Shown piece by piece: positions 44,256 through 56,400 of a stretch of 64,000 nucleotides of DNA. The stretch is taken from positions 9,006,397 to 9,070,396 of the forward strand of contig JAZAYU010000018.1 in NCBI GenBank assembly GCA_038501625.1, read 5' to 3'. The position numbers and the translations under genes were made by a program. The notes beneath the pieces are model-generated. The model made no database searches. It was not told where the DNA came from and saw only the letters and a program-made list of their open reading frames with translations. The DNA comes from Corbicula japonica. Lineage: Eukaryota > Mollusca > Bivalvia > Venerida > Cyrenidae. Each line of letters starts with the position of its first letter. Positions within the stretch are counted from its first letter, which is position 1.

Positions 44256-44504
44256 CTGAAATTAATCAGTGTATATTATATTCAACAGTTCGATCCATTT
44301 AAAAAAGGGTGAAATAATATTGGAAAGATAATAAATTAAATAAAGATATTTATGTTTTATTTTAATGTTATCAATAATAAAATACTTTATCTAGATCATC
44401 TTTTTATTTTCCTTTCGTAATCAACTCAATGAATCGTTGTCGTGTTGTTGTTCTTTTTTTAAATAAATTGTGAATATGAGAATTGCATGAACAAATATGA
44501 ATAC

Positions 44505-44854
44505 CTTTTTCATGTTTAGGTCTTCCGTCAGTATCCGATGCACGGTTCCGCGGGTAACATCGGCGATTTCCGCAATCTCTCTGTCAGGCGGCGGTCTCCT
44601 TCAAGCACCTTCTTGATTGACGTTGACGACGTCGTAAGGATGACAGCATTACGACCCGGTCGCGCATAATCTTTGATGTCTGTGCGGCCATCTGAAAATC
44701 TCTTGTGCCATTTGAACACAAGAGCCCGACTTACAGAGGATTCCCGCTTTTTCTGCTTCAACAATTTATATGTTTCTGTCGGTGTTTTTCCTAAATCAGC
44801 GCAAAATTTGATGTTTGCTTTAATCTCCATACGTTCATGGGATGTCATTTTCAC
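44505..44854 (-). pseudogene. Mariner transposase pseudogene, exon 1
   Basis: ATG at 44854. The DNA-binding region reads IKFCADLGKTPTETYKLLKQ, then SRALVFKWHKRFSDGRTDIK and YARPGR, the mariner-type helix-turn-helix pair. A deletion of one base (mod 3) in a GA-run near 44583 puts the rest (EIADVTRGTVHRILTEDLNM, KK) in another frame. Donor AAG|GTATTC at 44504. Confidence 0.85.
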
Positions 44855-45261
44855 GTTAGATCTAAGACACCGTGACTAGCGAAAACGCTGTTGTTTTCGA
44901 AACGCAACGACCGATTGACGTCAAATTTTGTAATGACGTCACCAAATGGATGCCTTATACGTTCCCGTAGTTTCATGAAGTTCAGCTGAAAAAATGCGTT
45001 AAATATAGCTAAACAAATAGGAAAGTGAGAATCGTTTTTTGACGTGGGGCGATATCGCGTTACCATGGTTATAAAAATTATCGGCAAATAAAAACAAACG
45101 TTTAAGACATCATAAAATCTAAGTTAAAATAAAGAAAATATCCTGTAGTTTATGTTTATGTAATTGATTTACCAATTGCGCGCAAATCGATCGAAATATG
45201 GTCACAGTCTACGAATATCTGGGACAACCCTCGTACAACAAATGTGCTTGTGTGCTTGCTT

Positions 45262-45367
45262 TCATTAGTAAGTAAAGGATAGACAATGAGTGGAGTGGTC
45301 TTTGAAAAATAGACGCGAGCGCAGCGAGCGTCTATTTTCATAGCCGCTCCACGAGGTGTCTATCCGA
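45262..45367. repeat. Small hairpin-bearing repeat (TAGACGCGAGCGC...)
   Basis: 'aatagacgcgagcg' pairs with 'cgagcgtctatt' around a short loop. Outer words 'ggatagacaatgagtgga' and 'ccacgaggtgtctatcc' extend the fold. MITE-like. Confidence 0.6.
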
Positions 45368-45628
45368 CTTAGACCACATGACTGCAAAACCCCGAAATTC
45401 TCGTGCACAAAGCAATGTATCCCTCAAACTTTACAAGCCGTTACACAAACTTCTGTCATTCACAATTCGTGAATAAAAGGAGTCACATGTATTTAGTGAG
45501 TAATTTCATAATTTTGTTGTAATTTTAGTCAGTCATTTAATCACATTAAAAAAAACTTAAGTAGTTTTAAAGTTAGTGTTATATTTTTGTCATTCATAAA
45601 AATCAGATATATGCGTGTTTTAATGAAT

Positions 45629-46264
45629 TATACTCAACAAAAATAAATAGTATCCACGTTTTATCCTAATGTTCTCATTGAGGTTTTCTTAATATATAAT
45701 TAGGAACGCTTTGAAGGGTGTTTTGTTAGTTAATCCCGGTTGTTTTTAAGTTTAACTGGTCATGAAGACAATCTTTTACACCAAGAACTGAAAATCTGCC
45801 GATCTTATAACAATAAATAAAGGAAATAAAAACACAATTTTCCATTAAAAGAAGGATTCATGAAGGTAGCGGCCTATCGGCCTGACGGCGAGAAGATAGC
45901 GGTTTGGCGGCCAGGCAGCTTAAAAGGGAGATAATTGCCAATTGCTGAAATTTCTAGGGCTGTTTATCAAGGATTAATTGTTTTACTAATGAACATTTTG
46001 TGATTTTATCGACTTGGGAAATTGAATTCTACAAAAATGTGAATATTATTTTGAACCAATGACTTCTTCCTGAAACCCTAATTACACCAAGAGAGTAGGT
46101 AACTCTGTTTGTGACTGTCGACTTAATTAATACGAACATTTTATTTCTTTCAAATGATTGCACAGATGCAAATCGGTTCAAAGAAAGAATTTCGAATTTT
46201 TCTTCTCTAATTTTGCAAAGTTACAGATAGGAAAATTGATACTTTTGTATTTTTGTTGAGTATA
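45629..46264. mobile_element. MITE of the TATACTCAAC family, copy 2
   Basis: Ends TATACTCAACAAAAATA and its complement are kept with a few mismatches. The interior shares 'aggaacgctttgaa' (inverted) and 'ggagataattgccaat'-type words with 21413-21980. Confidence 0.75.
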
Positions 46265-46479
46265 GTAGTAGTTTGCCTTTTCAACAGTCAATTGTGAAAT
46301 AGTGAAAGACAATGAAATTTTATTTAAAACAGTAAATATTTCGTTTTTGCATTGTTAAAACTTCTTAATATAAATAATGCAATCTTGTTACCATGTTTAA
46401 CAATGAAACCAAATGCACAGTGTATGTTTATTAAGTTTGCATGGCTCTATGGCAGTTGTCATTGCACACCGTCAGTGAT

Positions 46480-46690
46480 AAAAAAGAAAGTTATCATAAT
46501 CTCTTTAACGGCAAAATGCAGTACCATAAAACTTAGCACAGATCATTGTTATTAATGATTGTTTAAGAATTGTTAAGGTCTAACTATTTTTCTTTACTGT
46601 TGTGACTTTTCTTAACGTACGAGTATGTTAAATAAAAATACACAAAATAACAATGACTTAGGAAAAGTTTGACGTAATTGCGTTTTGATA
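46480..46690. repeat. Degenerate relative of the TTAA long-TIR element
   Basis: 'gataaaaaagaaagttatc' and 'ttaacggcaaaatgc' followed by 'attgttaaggtctaac' match the arms of 19080-19766 and 31911-32624. The central part is missing. Confidence 0.5.
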
Positions 46691-46956
46691 TTTTACTTAG
46701 TTGTCTATGACATAGCAATGACGAAAAGATTAACGCCTTCAACGTCTACTTCATACTCTTACAATTATCACAAACATGTATCGATAGCACAGTATGACAC
46801 TAAGCTATCGGTCGTCCACTTATTAATATAAGATAGAAAACGAGATGCACGTGCTTCACGAATCTTCGTAGACAACGCCAAAGAGTTGTCTACGGGATTT
46901 AGTCAACGGTAATACTGGCCACTGATTGGCCAGTGGACGCTAGCTGTGGTCTAAGA

Positions 46957-49930
46957 GAGAGAAAGAGAAAGAAAGAGTTGACATAAACACTTATAATATC
47001 TAAACGAGGTTTTATTTATAAATGTTTTATCAAACTTTATTCAATATCAAGAAACCGTGTGTTTACTTTTTGGACCAAAAATAACTATAGCAGGTTATTG
47101 TTGTCTGCGTACACAACAGATAAGTATACTTCGTGTGTGTTATACATATTACAAGTATGAGTGAGTGCTAGTTTGCGTCGTGCATAAAAGAGAGATAAAT
47201 ATTAATACGACATATAACTGTACCAGGTTACTTCATTTGTAAATAGTTTAGTACACGTTTTTTAACAATCATATGACCGTTAAACGTTCCTGTTCGGGCA
47301 AACAAATAACTGTAGCCGTTTGGTTTTGTCTAAGTACGAAACTGAGTGGGGAATTCTTCATACAACTACAACTACAAATATTAACTGAACCAGGTTACAA
47401 CTAAGTAGGGAATTCATCATATAACTACAAATAACTGGACCAGGTTATATTTTGTAAATGGTATAATATACTACTTTAAAATTTGATAGGGATCGCTTTT
47501 TAATTCATAAACCCTAAATAAGTAATTTTTGATACATTTAGATTATTCTAATGATTAAACTGGCACTAAGCTGATGTCAAATAAACAAATTTTCAGAATC
47601 ACAGCAAATATTTTTACGTTTAAAATTTATGCGAGAAAAAACGCAATCTTATAAGTGATCCCTATCAAATTTTGAGTAGTATAAAAAAAAGTCAAAACGA
47701 AGTCTCCCATAGACGTTAGACCGACCGACAGACAGACCGATCGACCGACCGACCGACCGACCGACCGACTGATCGATAGATAGATGAAAAGGGAACTTTG
47801 AAAGCCATCGAACACGACAAATATGAAAATATTGCAGACTCGGTTTGATTGTGCTTGTTCATAAACAGTATTGGAAATGTATATTACTGGCCACGCCGCC
47901 TAGCCCCGGGAGAGAGAGAATGAGAGAGATAGAGAGAGTCAACACAAATATTACAAATAACTGTACTAAGTTACTTTATTTGTGAATGATGTATTTAACT
48001 TTATCGATATCATGTAACCCGTACACGTTACTATTTGGGCCAACAAATAACGGTAAACGTTTTTTTTTCGAAGTTCAAAATCATAAACTACGAATAACTG
48101 CACCTGGTTACTTTTTTTCTAAGTGTGTGTCGTTTGTTAAACATCATTTAATATGGAGTAACCCGTAGAAGTTACACTTTTTGTTCAACAAAATAATTAT
48201 TACATGTTATTTCATATCTGAGTACACTGAGGTAGAATCAACTTATCTACTAAAATACTTAAACCAGGATACTGTGTTTGTAATTTGATAATAAGAATTT
48301 ATCCAATATCAAGTTACACGCTCTCGTTACTTTTTGCGCAAACAATAACATATAACAGAGTCAACAGAGATATTGCAAAAACTGTGCTAGGTTACTTTAT
48401 AAGTGAAAGGTGTATTAAACTTTGTCAATATCATGTAACTCGTACACGTTATTATTTGGGCCAACAAATAGCTGTACATGTTAGTTTTATATAAAAAGGT
48501 GAAATATAAGTACACAAATAAAAGAAATGTTCTGTTCTGTTATACATATAACAAACGTGCGTTTGTGCTAGCTTGCGTCATGCAGAAAAGAGGGATGAAT
48601 ATTAATATCATAAATAACTGTACCAGATTACTTCATGTGTAAATGGTTTATTGAACGTTATTCAATAATCATGTGACCGATACACGTTACTTTTAGGGCC
48701 AACAAATAACTGTAACGGGTTGGGTTGGTTTTGTATAAGTACACAACGGAGAGGGAAATTTATCATTAAACTACGAACCAGTAACTGAACCAGATTACTT
48801 TATTTGTAAATTGTTTAATAAACTTAATTCGAAAAATTCAGTAGATGTTACTTTTTTGGCCAACAAATAACTACTACGTTTTTTTTCTCGGTACACACAT
48901 GAGTGGTAGACTCAAACAAATCTACCAAAAATAACTGACCCAGAATACTATTGTTAGTAATTGGTTAATAAAAAGTATACAATATCAAATAAAACGTTGA
49001 AATTACTTTTTGCGCCAACACATATCTTTAACATATTCTTTTTGTCTGAGTACACAACTGAAAAGTACCGTAAGTATGTATTATAATGTATAATACATAA
49101 AACAAATGTGCATGCTTGCTTGCGTGCGTAAGAGAGTGAGAGGAGAGAGAGAAAGAGTGACGAGTGAGATAGTCAACACAAGTAACGTGTTAATTACTTT
49201 ACTTGTAAACGGTTAATCAAACACTATTCAATATCATTTAACCCGTACACGTTACTTTTTGGACCAACAGATAACTGTAACAGGATAGTTTTCTCTAAGT
49301 ACAAAAATGAGGTCATCATAAAACTGCCAATTACTGAACCAGGTTACTTTATTTGCTGAATGTTAATTAAGCATTTTTCGATATGAACTAACCTATACAC
49401 TTACTATTTGGGCCAGCACCAAAATATAACACGGCAAGAAAATCGAAATATGCATATTAAAGTACACAAATAAAATGGAATATAAAGATACATACTTCGA
49501 ATTGAACCCGACTACCTTATTTGTACATTTTTTAAACTTTATTGAATATCAAATAATTCTAACTTGTAACATTTGCGGCCAACACATAACTATAACAGAA
49601 TATACACACCTGGGAGGAAAACTCAGAATATTCAACATAAATACTACAAATAACTAAACCAGATTACTTTATTTGTAAATGGTTTATGCAATATTAAGTA
49701 ACCCGTCGAGGTTATCTTTTGGGCAGTCACATCACTATAGCAGGTTATTTTTTGTCTGCGTAAACGGCTAAGATGTAGATTCAACATAAATATGAAAAAT
49801 AACTAAATCAAGGTATTTTATATGTAATTGGTTAATTCAAATTAAATTTAATATTTAATAACCCGTACACTTTTTTATTTTCGGACATCAAATAACAATT
49901 ATAACTGGATATTTTGTCTGGTTGCGCAAT
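46957..49930 (+). repeat. Degenerate satellite-like array
   Basis: A unit of about 120-260 bp recurs some 15 times. It has the words 'accaggttactttatttgt', 'aaatggttaataaa', 'caatatcaagtaacccgtac', 'acgttactttttgggccaac' and 'aaataactgtaacaggttat'. Instances of the 'ggttactt' start lie near 47225, 47962, 48105, 48384, 48622, 48787, 49337, 49490 and 49660. GA-rich tracts (46957, 47917, 49130) and a 'gtgctagtttgcgtcgtgc' word (47166, 48563) add a looser higher-order pattern. Strongly diverged, so old. Small frames here are not genes. Confidence 0.75.
47721..47786 (+). repeat. (CCGA)n / (GATA)n simple repeat
   Basis: 'gaccgaccgaccgaccgacc' followed by 'gatcgatagatagatg', interrupting the satellite-like array. 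Confidence 0.9.
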
Positions 49931-50480
49931 AAATGCCAATGCATAACATATTTTTCTGTACTTTGTTTATCAAAGTTAATGATTCAACGTTTAAACCAAC
50001 TTCAGTTTCTGCCTCTATGGTACATAGAATATATGAACACTTTTTGAGCAATTCAGTGTCCATATTAATCAAACAAATAATACCCATTATACAGTTCTTG
50101 CTGCAATTATAATGTTGTGCAAGCCTTATAAATGTTTTAACAATAAACGATATAGTTTCTATACGATACGATAAGTTTATTTCAAATAACACAATACGCA
50201 ATTTCCATAACATATGAACATACTTGCACAGTGTTATATACATGTAATACAACTGTTTATCGCTAACCGGGTGTTTTCTGACTACCAGTTGTAATAATAA
50301 ATAAATAATAAATAGTTGAAAAAAAACAACAAGAATTTCGAAAATATTTATACAACAGGTTTTGATTTTTTCAGTCTTCGTCTGGTACAATAAATACGTA
50401 GCGTCCGTTGAACCAATTTTAAACCACGTAACGTAGCGCTATCTGCACAACGTTTCATTTAGCACATATAACAACGTAGG

Positions 50481-51712
50481 CCCTGTCACACTATAGCACG
50501 TTTCCATTGCGTTTCCACGGCGTTGTTTGATTTTCCAGAACGCCGTGAGATCGCAAGAAAAACATGATATTTTTCGTGAGCATGGAGATGTCACGGCGTC
50601 CTCACTGCGACCAAGGCGTTGCTACGGAGCTCACACGGCGTTCTATCGCGTTCCTGCGGAGTTCTTGTTGGCGATTGCCTGCACTCTTACGGCGCTTCCA
50701 CTGCGTGCACTGCGCTTTCACGGCGCTCTTACGGAGCTTCCACTACGTGCACTGCGTTTTCACCTCAGCAGTGACCAAAACCCGCCAACAGAACATATCT
50801 GTGTGTGGTTCTCATTATTCTTCCTTTGAAAGTGCCGTCGCAATACTAGATTAGTAAATTTTAATCCCGGTTCGAGCCCTTTCCTTTAGAGTGTGCGGGT
50901 TGCACTCAGTTAGTTGAAGTAACTAGCAGGATCTTCACATCGCAGCTCAGGCATAAGTCGGTGATAGTAGCCTTGCTGCAACTTTCTGCCTTCGTCCAGC
51001 CATGATTGAACCACAACTCTCATACGCCCTTGAGCCCTCATCCTTCGTCGTGTAAGAATGAGGCCTGCATCTTGGTGTTTCTGCTTGACCTGGATATAGG
51101 CCGTCATAGTGAAATGAGTTTGTTTGTATATCTTGTACATTTTACCATTTCGCTCGTGTATGGCACGCAAACGCCAATGGACGCGGAAGAAGCGTATTAG
51201 GAGCGCAATGATCGCCATGACAACGAAGTAGAAGCGCAATGGGAGCGCAATGATCGCCGTGACAGCTCCGTACAGTCGTTGAAAGAGTCCATTAAAACAC
51301 CTTAACACTCCGTTTTAGCGCCGTAAACGCGCCATTAAGCGCAGTAGAGTCGCAGTGACATCTCAGACAACGCCGTGCAATCTCCACGCAAGCGCCACCG
51401 TTTACCATGGCGTTCGCACTGCGACCTTTAAGCGTGCCCGCGGAGCTCGCGTGGCGTTGTAGGAGATCTTACTGCGCTGTTACTGCGCCCTTCCGGCGAC
51501 CCCACTGCGCTCTTATCAGAACGCCGAGCGACGGCGTTTGTTTTGTGCATGCTCAAAGTGAGCGCCGTGGCTAGGCGTTCTATGCGATCCCACTGCGTCT
51601 ACTGGCGGTGCCACCGCGTTGCTGCGACGATGCTTGCGATCTTACTGCGCTCACATCGGCGTTCTTGGACGCCGTGGGATCGCCGTGTGAACGCGACCCT
51701 AGTGTGACAGGG
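50481..51712. mobile_element. GC-rich element of about 11-bp words with perfect 13-bp inverted ends
   Basis: CCCTGTCACACTA at 50481-50493 and its exact complement at 51700-51712 bound 1232 bp. Most of the interior is degenerate words of 9-12 bp of the type CTTCCACTGCG / CTTTCACGGCG / CTCTTACGGAG. They run on the plus strand at about 50500-50790, inverted at about 51175-51380, and on the plus strand again at about 51400-51690. A middle segment (50790-51170) is ordinary sequence with a B-box-like 'ggttcgagccc'. The GC-rich composition stands out from the AT-rich flanks. Frames of about 100-130 codons here are word artefacts. Probably a non-autonomous foldback-type element. Confidence 0.8.
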
Positions 51713-52662
51713 GTTTAACGCACAAAACAGACATTTTACAGTATGCACAACATAAATAAGCATACAATCTTACTTATGTTGGCACAATACACTATCATGA
51801 CTTAAGGCAGGACATGGATCATAAGTTACAAAAACTTTAAATAGTGTTATAATATTTTTGAAATTGAAAATATTAGTTATATTTTGTCAAGATATAACAT
51901 AGAGTTTATACAATTTATTTTATGCAGTGAATTACAGCATTTTCTAGGTGAAATAAAATTGGTATTACACTGTGGCATTACACCACAAAAAAAACAGTAA
52001 AGTAATATGGTAACTGAACCACTAGCTAGATGGTTAATAAAAACACTAAAACACTTCTATCCATTCTTTCATTTTCTTTATTTATATGCTAAAACATCTA
52101 GCATAGTGGAAGTTGGCATGAGAGATTCCGATGATATCAATCAACCTATCAAATGTTAACAATTAATGCGGTCAGCAGCACTGCATGTGTGAAACAATGA
52201 CGCCTTACCTTCGCCGGGTCAGATTGATTGTATCTCGAGCAGCAATGTCATTATATCGTTGAGATGACCTTATCCTATCAGGCAATTTATGATGTTTGCT
52301 TCAATGTTTAGCTAACTGCTTATTGCTCTTTTATTTGGTTCATGAGCACTGCCGTTCTTGATTAAAAATGCATATGAGCTAAACATGGGTTTGATATTAC
52401 AACTCATCCGAAGTACAATTTTACCTCCTTGAATCTGTATTATAATTGATTTAATGAACAATTATTCTCTAGGCCCTTCTTTTCTTACAAAATAATAAAC
52501 GATTACCCACATTGCCGTGTGAACTTATTTGTTATGATGCGAGTTCTCAAATAGCATTCTTGAGAAAAGCTATTTTAGCACAGAGACCAGTAGGTCAGAA
52601 AGAGCAAGTGGGAAAAAACTGTTCAACAGATAATTTTCAGGTACTCTACTCAATGTTTATAT
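51713..52662. other. No feature recognised
   Basis: AT-rich single-copy-looking DNA without convincing exons or repeats. Confidence 0.5.
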
Positions 52663-52870
52663 AACCCTTTACTCCATGAATATGACTTATATCCAATGTC
52701 GATCAGTGTAGGTCCACATCAGCCTGCAAATTATTCAGTCTGATCTGGATCTTCACGGTTTGTCTTTGGATATATAAGATTAGTTTTACCAACATGCGCA
52801 CAATGTAGATCCTGACCAGAATTGACGGATGTACAGTGTTTACACATGGGATATTAACCATTTAATCTAT
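52663..52870. repeat. GATC-palindrome element, diverged full copy
   Basis: Begins AACCCTTTACTCCATGAATA. Contains 'cagtgtaggtccacatcagc', 'gtctgatctggatcttcac' and 'caatgtagatcctgaccaga'. Confidence 0.65.
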
Positions 52871-53319
52871 CGATACGTTTATTTCTCACGTGTGCATCAT
52901 ACATTCCTATTTTTAAAACAGATTAATAATATTATGTTGCAAACTAAGTTATTTGCTAAAATAAGAATGCTCTTTTACAACTTTCTGAAATTAATCATAA
53001 AACATAATTACAACAGTGAAGTTTATTGTCTGCACTTAGTAATAACTTTAGGGACCAGGAAATTTTGTAAAATCAAAACTTTTTTGGGGGGCTATTCTTG
53101 TAAAACAGAAGCATTATGATCCATTAAATTTATTGTTTCTGATTATATATCATGCATATAGTATGTATAAGTATGAAGATTTATAAAAACAAAATACCTA
53201 TACGTTATCTAGTATTCAGACACTGGCTAAATGTCGGATAAACGAGGCACTTAGAATTATATCACTGATAAGGATTAACTATTGTGCTTGCGATAAGAAA
53301 TCAGTTAAAGGGTCGTCTT

Positions 53320-53450
53320 GATTGAGGTTAATTGGATGCTTAGCACGCAGAGGTCATTAATCACAGTGGGGTGCAGATTAATGGGTGGCTGTCAGGTCAG
53401 GAAATTTGCAGAATCTCTTATCAACTTGATAGCTTTACACTTTACTTGTG
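53320..53450 (+). repeat. Repeat with GGTTAAT...GCTTTACAC core, copy 1
   Basis: 'agaggtcattaatcacagt', 'ggggtgcagattaatgggtg' and 'gaatctcttatcaacttgat' are repeated in variant form at 58095-58190 and, inverted, at 58262-58370. Confidence 0.6.
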
Positions 53451-56400
53451 TACCTTTATGACAGACATTTTTACACTTTTTAGGTATATAAAAGCATATA
53501 TAAAGGCATATATTTTTTAATTTCTATAATAGTTCATATCTTATCAATGTCAGTCGGAACATTAAGTGTGTTACCATTTAATTTCAAATCGGAATAGCAT
53601 ATCAGAAAACGGTACATTCAGCTAAGAAATGGAAAAACGTATTGTCTCGAGCCGATTTCCTGGCCTAAAGAATTTAAAACTGAGATTGGAGACCAGTCTC
53701 TTTTCTCGTTCATCTGATTTGCTTTAATAAAAACCATCCTTAATTTCAGCAGATCTAACGTGGTGAAATACATTTCTATCTTACAATTGTAAAAACAAAT
53801 ATTCTCTATAACACCACACTCACAAACTGCAACCTCCTAAAGGTTATTTGAATAACGGGAATACTGGCCGTCCTGACGGCGAAATGCTTCGAAATCACAA
53901 TTTATCGGAGTTCCAACTTAGCTGATAAGCCTATACACGAATCGAAAGCATAGGAAAAATGGATCAGCTTGTAAAATATTTTAGTAAGAAATGTAACATT
54001 GCTTGAATTATTTAACCCCTGCCCTTACATGTAACAAAAGTTTTATTAACAGAATAAACACAAATAATAGAGAATTCAGAAATATCGTCTGTCATGTCTA
54101 TGTAATTCTAATTCGATCTCAAAACCTCCTAGTGGTTACCTAAAAGTTACCTACCAAAAGCCATCAAACTGTTAAGTAGGGCATTCAGTATAAAGGTTAG
54201 ATTCATATTCCACTGTTTACTCATACAACGTATGACGTATCAATCAATATTAATCATAAATAGAACGCAATACAAAAAGGCATCTTTTGTTTCCAAAAAC
54301 CTGTGCAATATCACTACAGACCAAATATTGCGAATCTATTCTTAATTCAAGTATCAAAATAAAGCACCCCCACCCTCGACAGACCAAAATCATATTCATA
54401 TTATTCTAGAGAGTAACTGTTTATTCAACACTGGCTTTAAACTTTCAAAAGAAATAAGTTATTTCAGGAAGATTACCACAAGACAGCAAAAATCATCTGA
54501 TTCCAATCCGATACAATATCGATCGAAATACCGGCATACACAGAATGTAACTGTTAGTTATTTATCATGCTTTCGCATCACAATAGAAAATAACAATATT
54601 GAAATTATCACATCCTAGTTTTACCAACAAGTTTGACTTACTTAACGGTTAATTAATTCACATACTATATATTTCATTTGAAGGGTAGAACACTTTGCGC
54701 ACTTTAATAAACACAAGTCAGTTGATAGTGCTGTAATTGACTTTGACGGCTTACAACTGAAATGTAGTTTCATAAAAAACTATATCCATTGTGTATATCT
54801 TATCATATTCCAGTTGTTAGGTTTTTGCAATAATTCGATCGAACTTCTCAGAGCTTAGTACAAAAAGTAAAGTTAATATTGAGGATGGATGCATCCAAAA
54901 CAGAACAGAAAATAACTTTTATTTATTTTACTGTGGTCAGTTTCATAAAGGGCGTCACTAATAATGAATGAAAATGAGAACCTGGAGGCAAAACAAATGG
55001 CCTAAGTTGGTTTAATCCACTGAAGTTTTACACCCTAAACTGTGAATAGACTGCTTTAAACCCACTTGTGTCTTTGTTTAATATCCAATCATTACACCTT
55101 TTTTAAGTAGAAATTGATTAATTTCAGTACGCATATTATAAGCTGGTGTTTGACTTATGTTCCCTTTTCAAACGAATGTTAGTCAGAAACATATTTAAAC
55201 TTGAATCGATAACAATTGTTTTAACGGCCAGTTAAAATTACTTTTACATGCTTTTTTACAATAATATTTAATTTTGCGCTTTGAAATAAAAATGTGTCTT
55301 GTAGCTTATTTTAGAGTTCTTTGTCACATGTTTATATTCAAGTTATACATGTATGTTTGCTTAGCACCAATATTTTACATGTGCTGTCACAACGTCACGA
55401 GAATGCAAGCGAATACTAGATAGACTCTCACACAGTGCGAACACGAAACAAACAAATCCAGACAAATAACACAAACTGGTATCAGACGATTTCTGAAATA
55501 TCTTTGTGCAAATTTTGACATATTCGTTTTGTTCATTGAAAAACTTAAAAGTGATTATGTTTCTGTTTGAATGGCCCAACTAACCCTGATACAGCGAAAG
55601 TCAATCTCCATAACAAAAGTCAACAATTTTGAGAAATTCTGTTGTATTTTCAATTAAACTGGATGGCATGTCATGTTGTAATGTAAATGATAAGATCAGT
55701 CGATGAAGAACTTTAAAACCTCTTGTCTCTCATGTAACAACTACAGACCAGACAGCTTTTAGTACAAGTTGACATCAACAATACGTTGGAAGTTGGTGGA
55801 AGGTTAATAGAACAGTTGCAAACAAACAACCTTCAATATAAATTTAAAGTGGCACAACCTAGAACAGCACCAATGATACCTTTGATTTTTGCCGATTTGA
55901 GTAAAACAAAAATTGAGTAACATGAAATATAAAACCTTCTACTCAAGCTGTTGGTCAGGAAACACGGAATGGTAAAACAGAAGTTTTAGAGAAAAATAAT
56001 AGCAATTCAAAGAGTTAGTTTTTCATATTTTAGCGCAGAGTTACACATTGAAAGTGTTCTCCTGCTAACAATTTTCTGTCCAACTGAACTGTCATTACCG
56101 TAATAAGGCATGTGTAGATTGGAATTGTAAAATGCAAGTGGTTTTTAAGATGAATGGCACATGTCTGATGAGATAACTGTATTGTCAAACTGCGGTTGGA
56201 GCCAGAGATTACTTGCTAACAACATAAACATTCTTCATAGATGTTAACTATTTCTGATTTAAAAGTTAATATACCACGAAAACATTAAAAAAAATGTTAT
56301 TTATAAAAAGTTCATAAAACAAAATACACACCGCTATCGTAATTTGTTCAGTGCTGTTTTCAATTATATATCCCTTTGAACGTTGTTGAGCATTATACTT

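Larger units (their letters stand above)
43041..45232 (-). mobile_element. Mariner-type transposon with introns, defective
   Basis: Inverted ends at 43041-43070 and 45203-45232 match at 28 of 30 positions (GTCCCAGATATT core, then GTAGACTGTG). Between them, on the minus strand, is a three-exon mariner-type transposase with frameshifts. TA follows the right end; the left flank is TG, so the target duplication is eroded or my end is off by a few bases. At 2.19 kb it is longer than a standard mariner (about 1.3 kb) because of two introns and long non-coding ends. Confidence 0.85.
45368..46955. mobile_element. Possible element with 11-bp ends CTTAGACCACA
   Basis: CTTAGACCACA at 45368-45378 and its perfect complement at 46945-46955. 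Nested inside are 45629-46264 and 46480-46690. An 11-bp match could be chance, so the outer element is tentative. Confidence 0.3.

Noticed and set aside
49899..50390. 163-codon minus-strand frame
   Set aside because: AT-rich, Ile/Cys/Tyr-heavy translation with no domain or splice context; it overlaps the satellite-like array.
50527..51308. Frames of 96-132 codons on both strands in the GC-rich block
   Set aside because: They consist of repeated ALPLRALRFH-like words from the 11-bp repeat. High GC lowers stop frequency; no domain.
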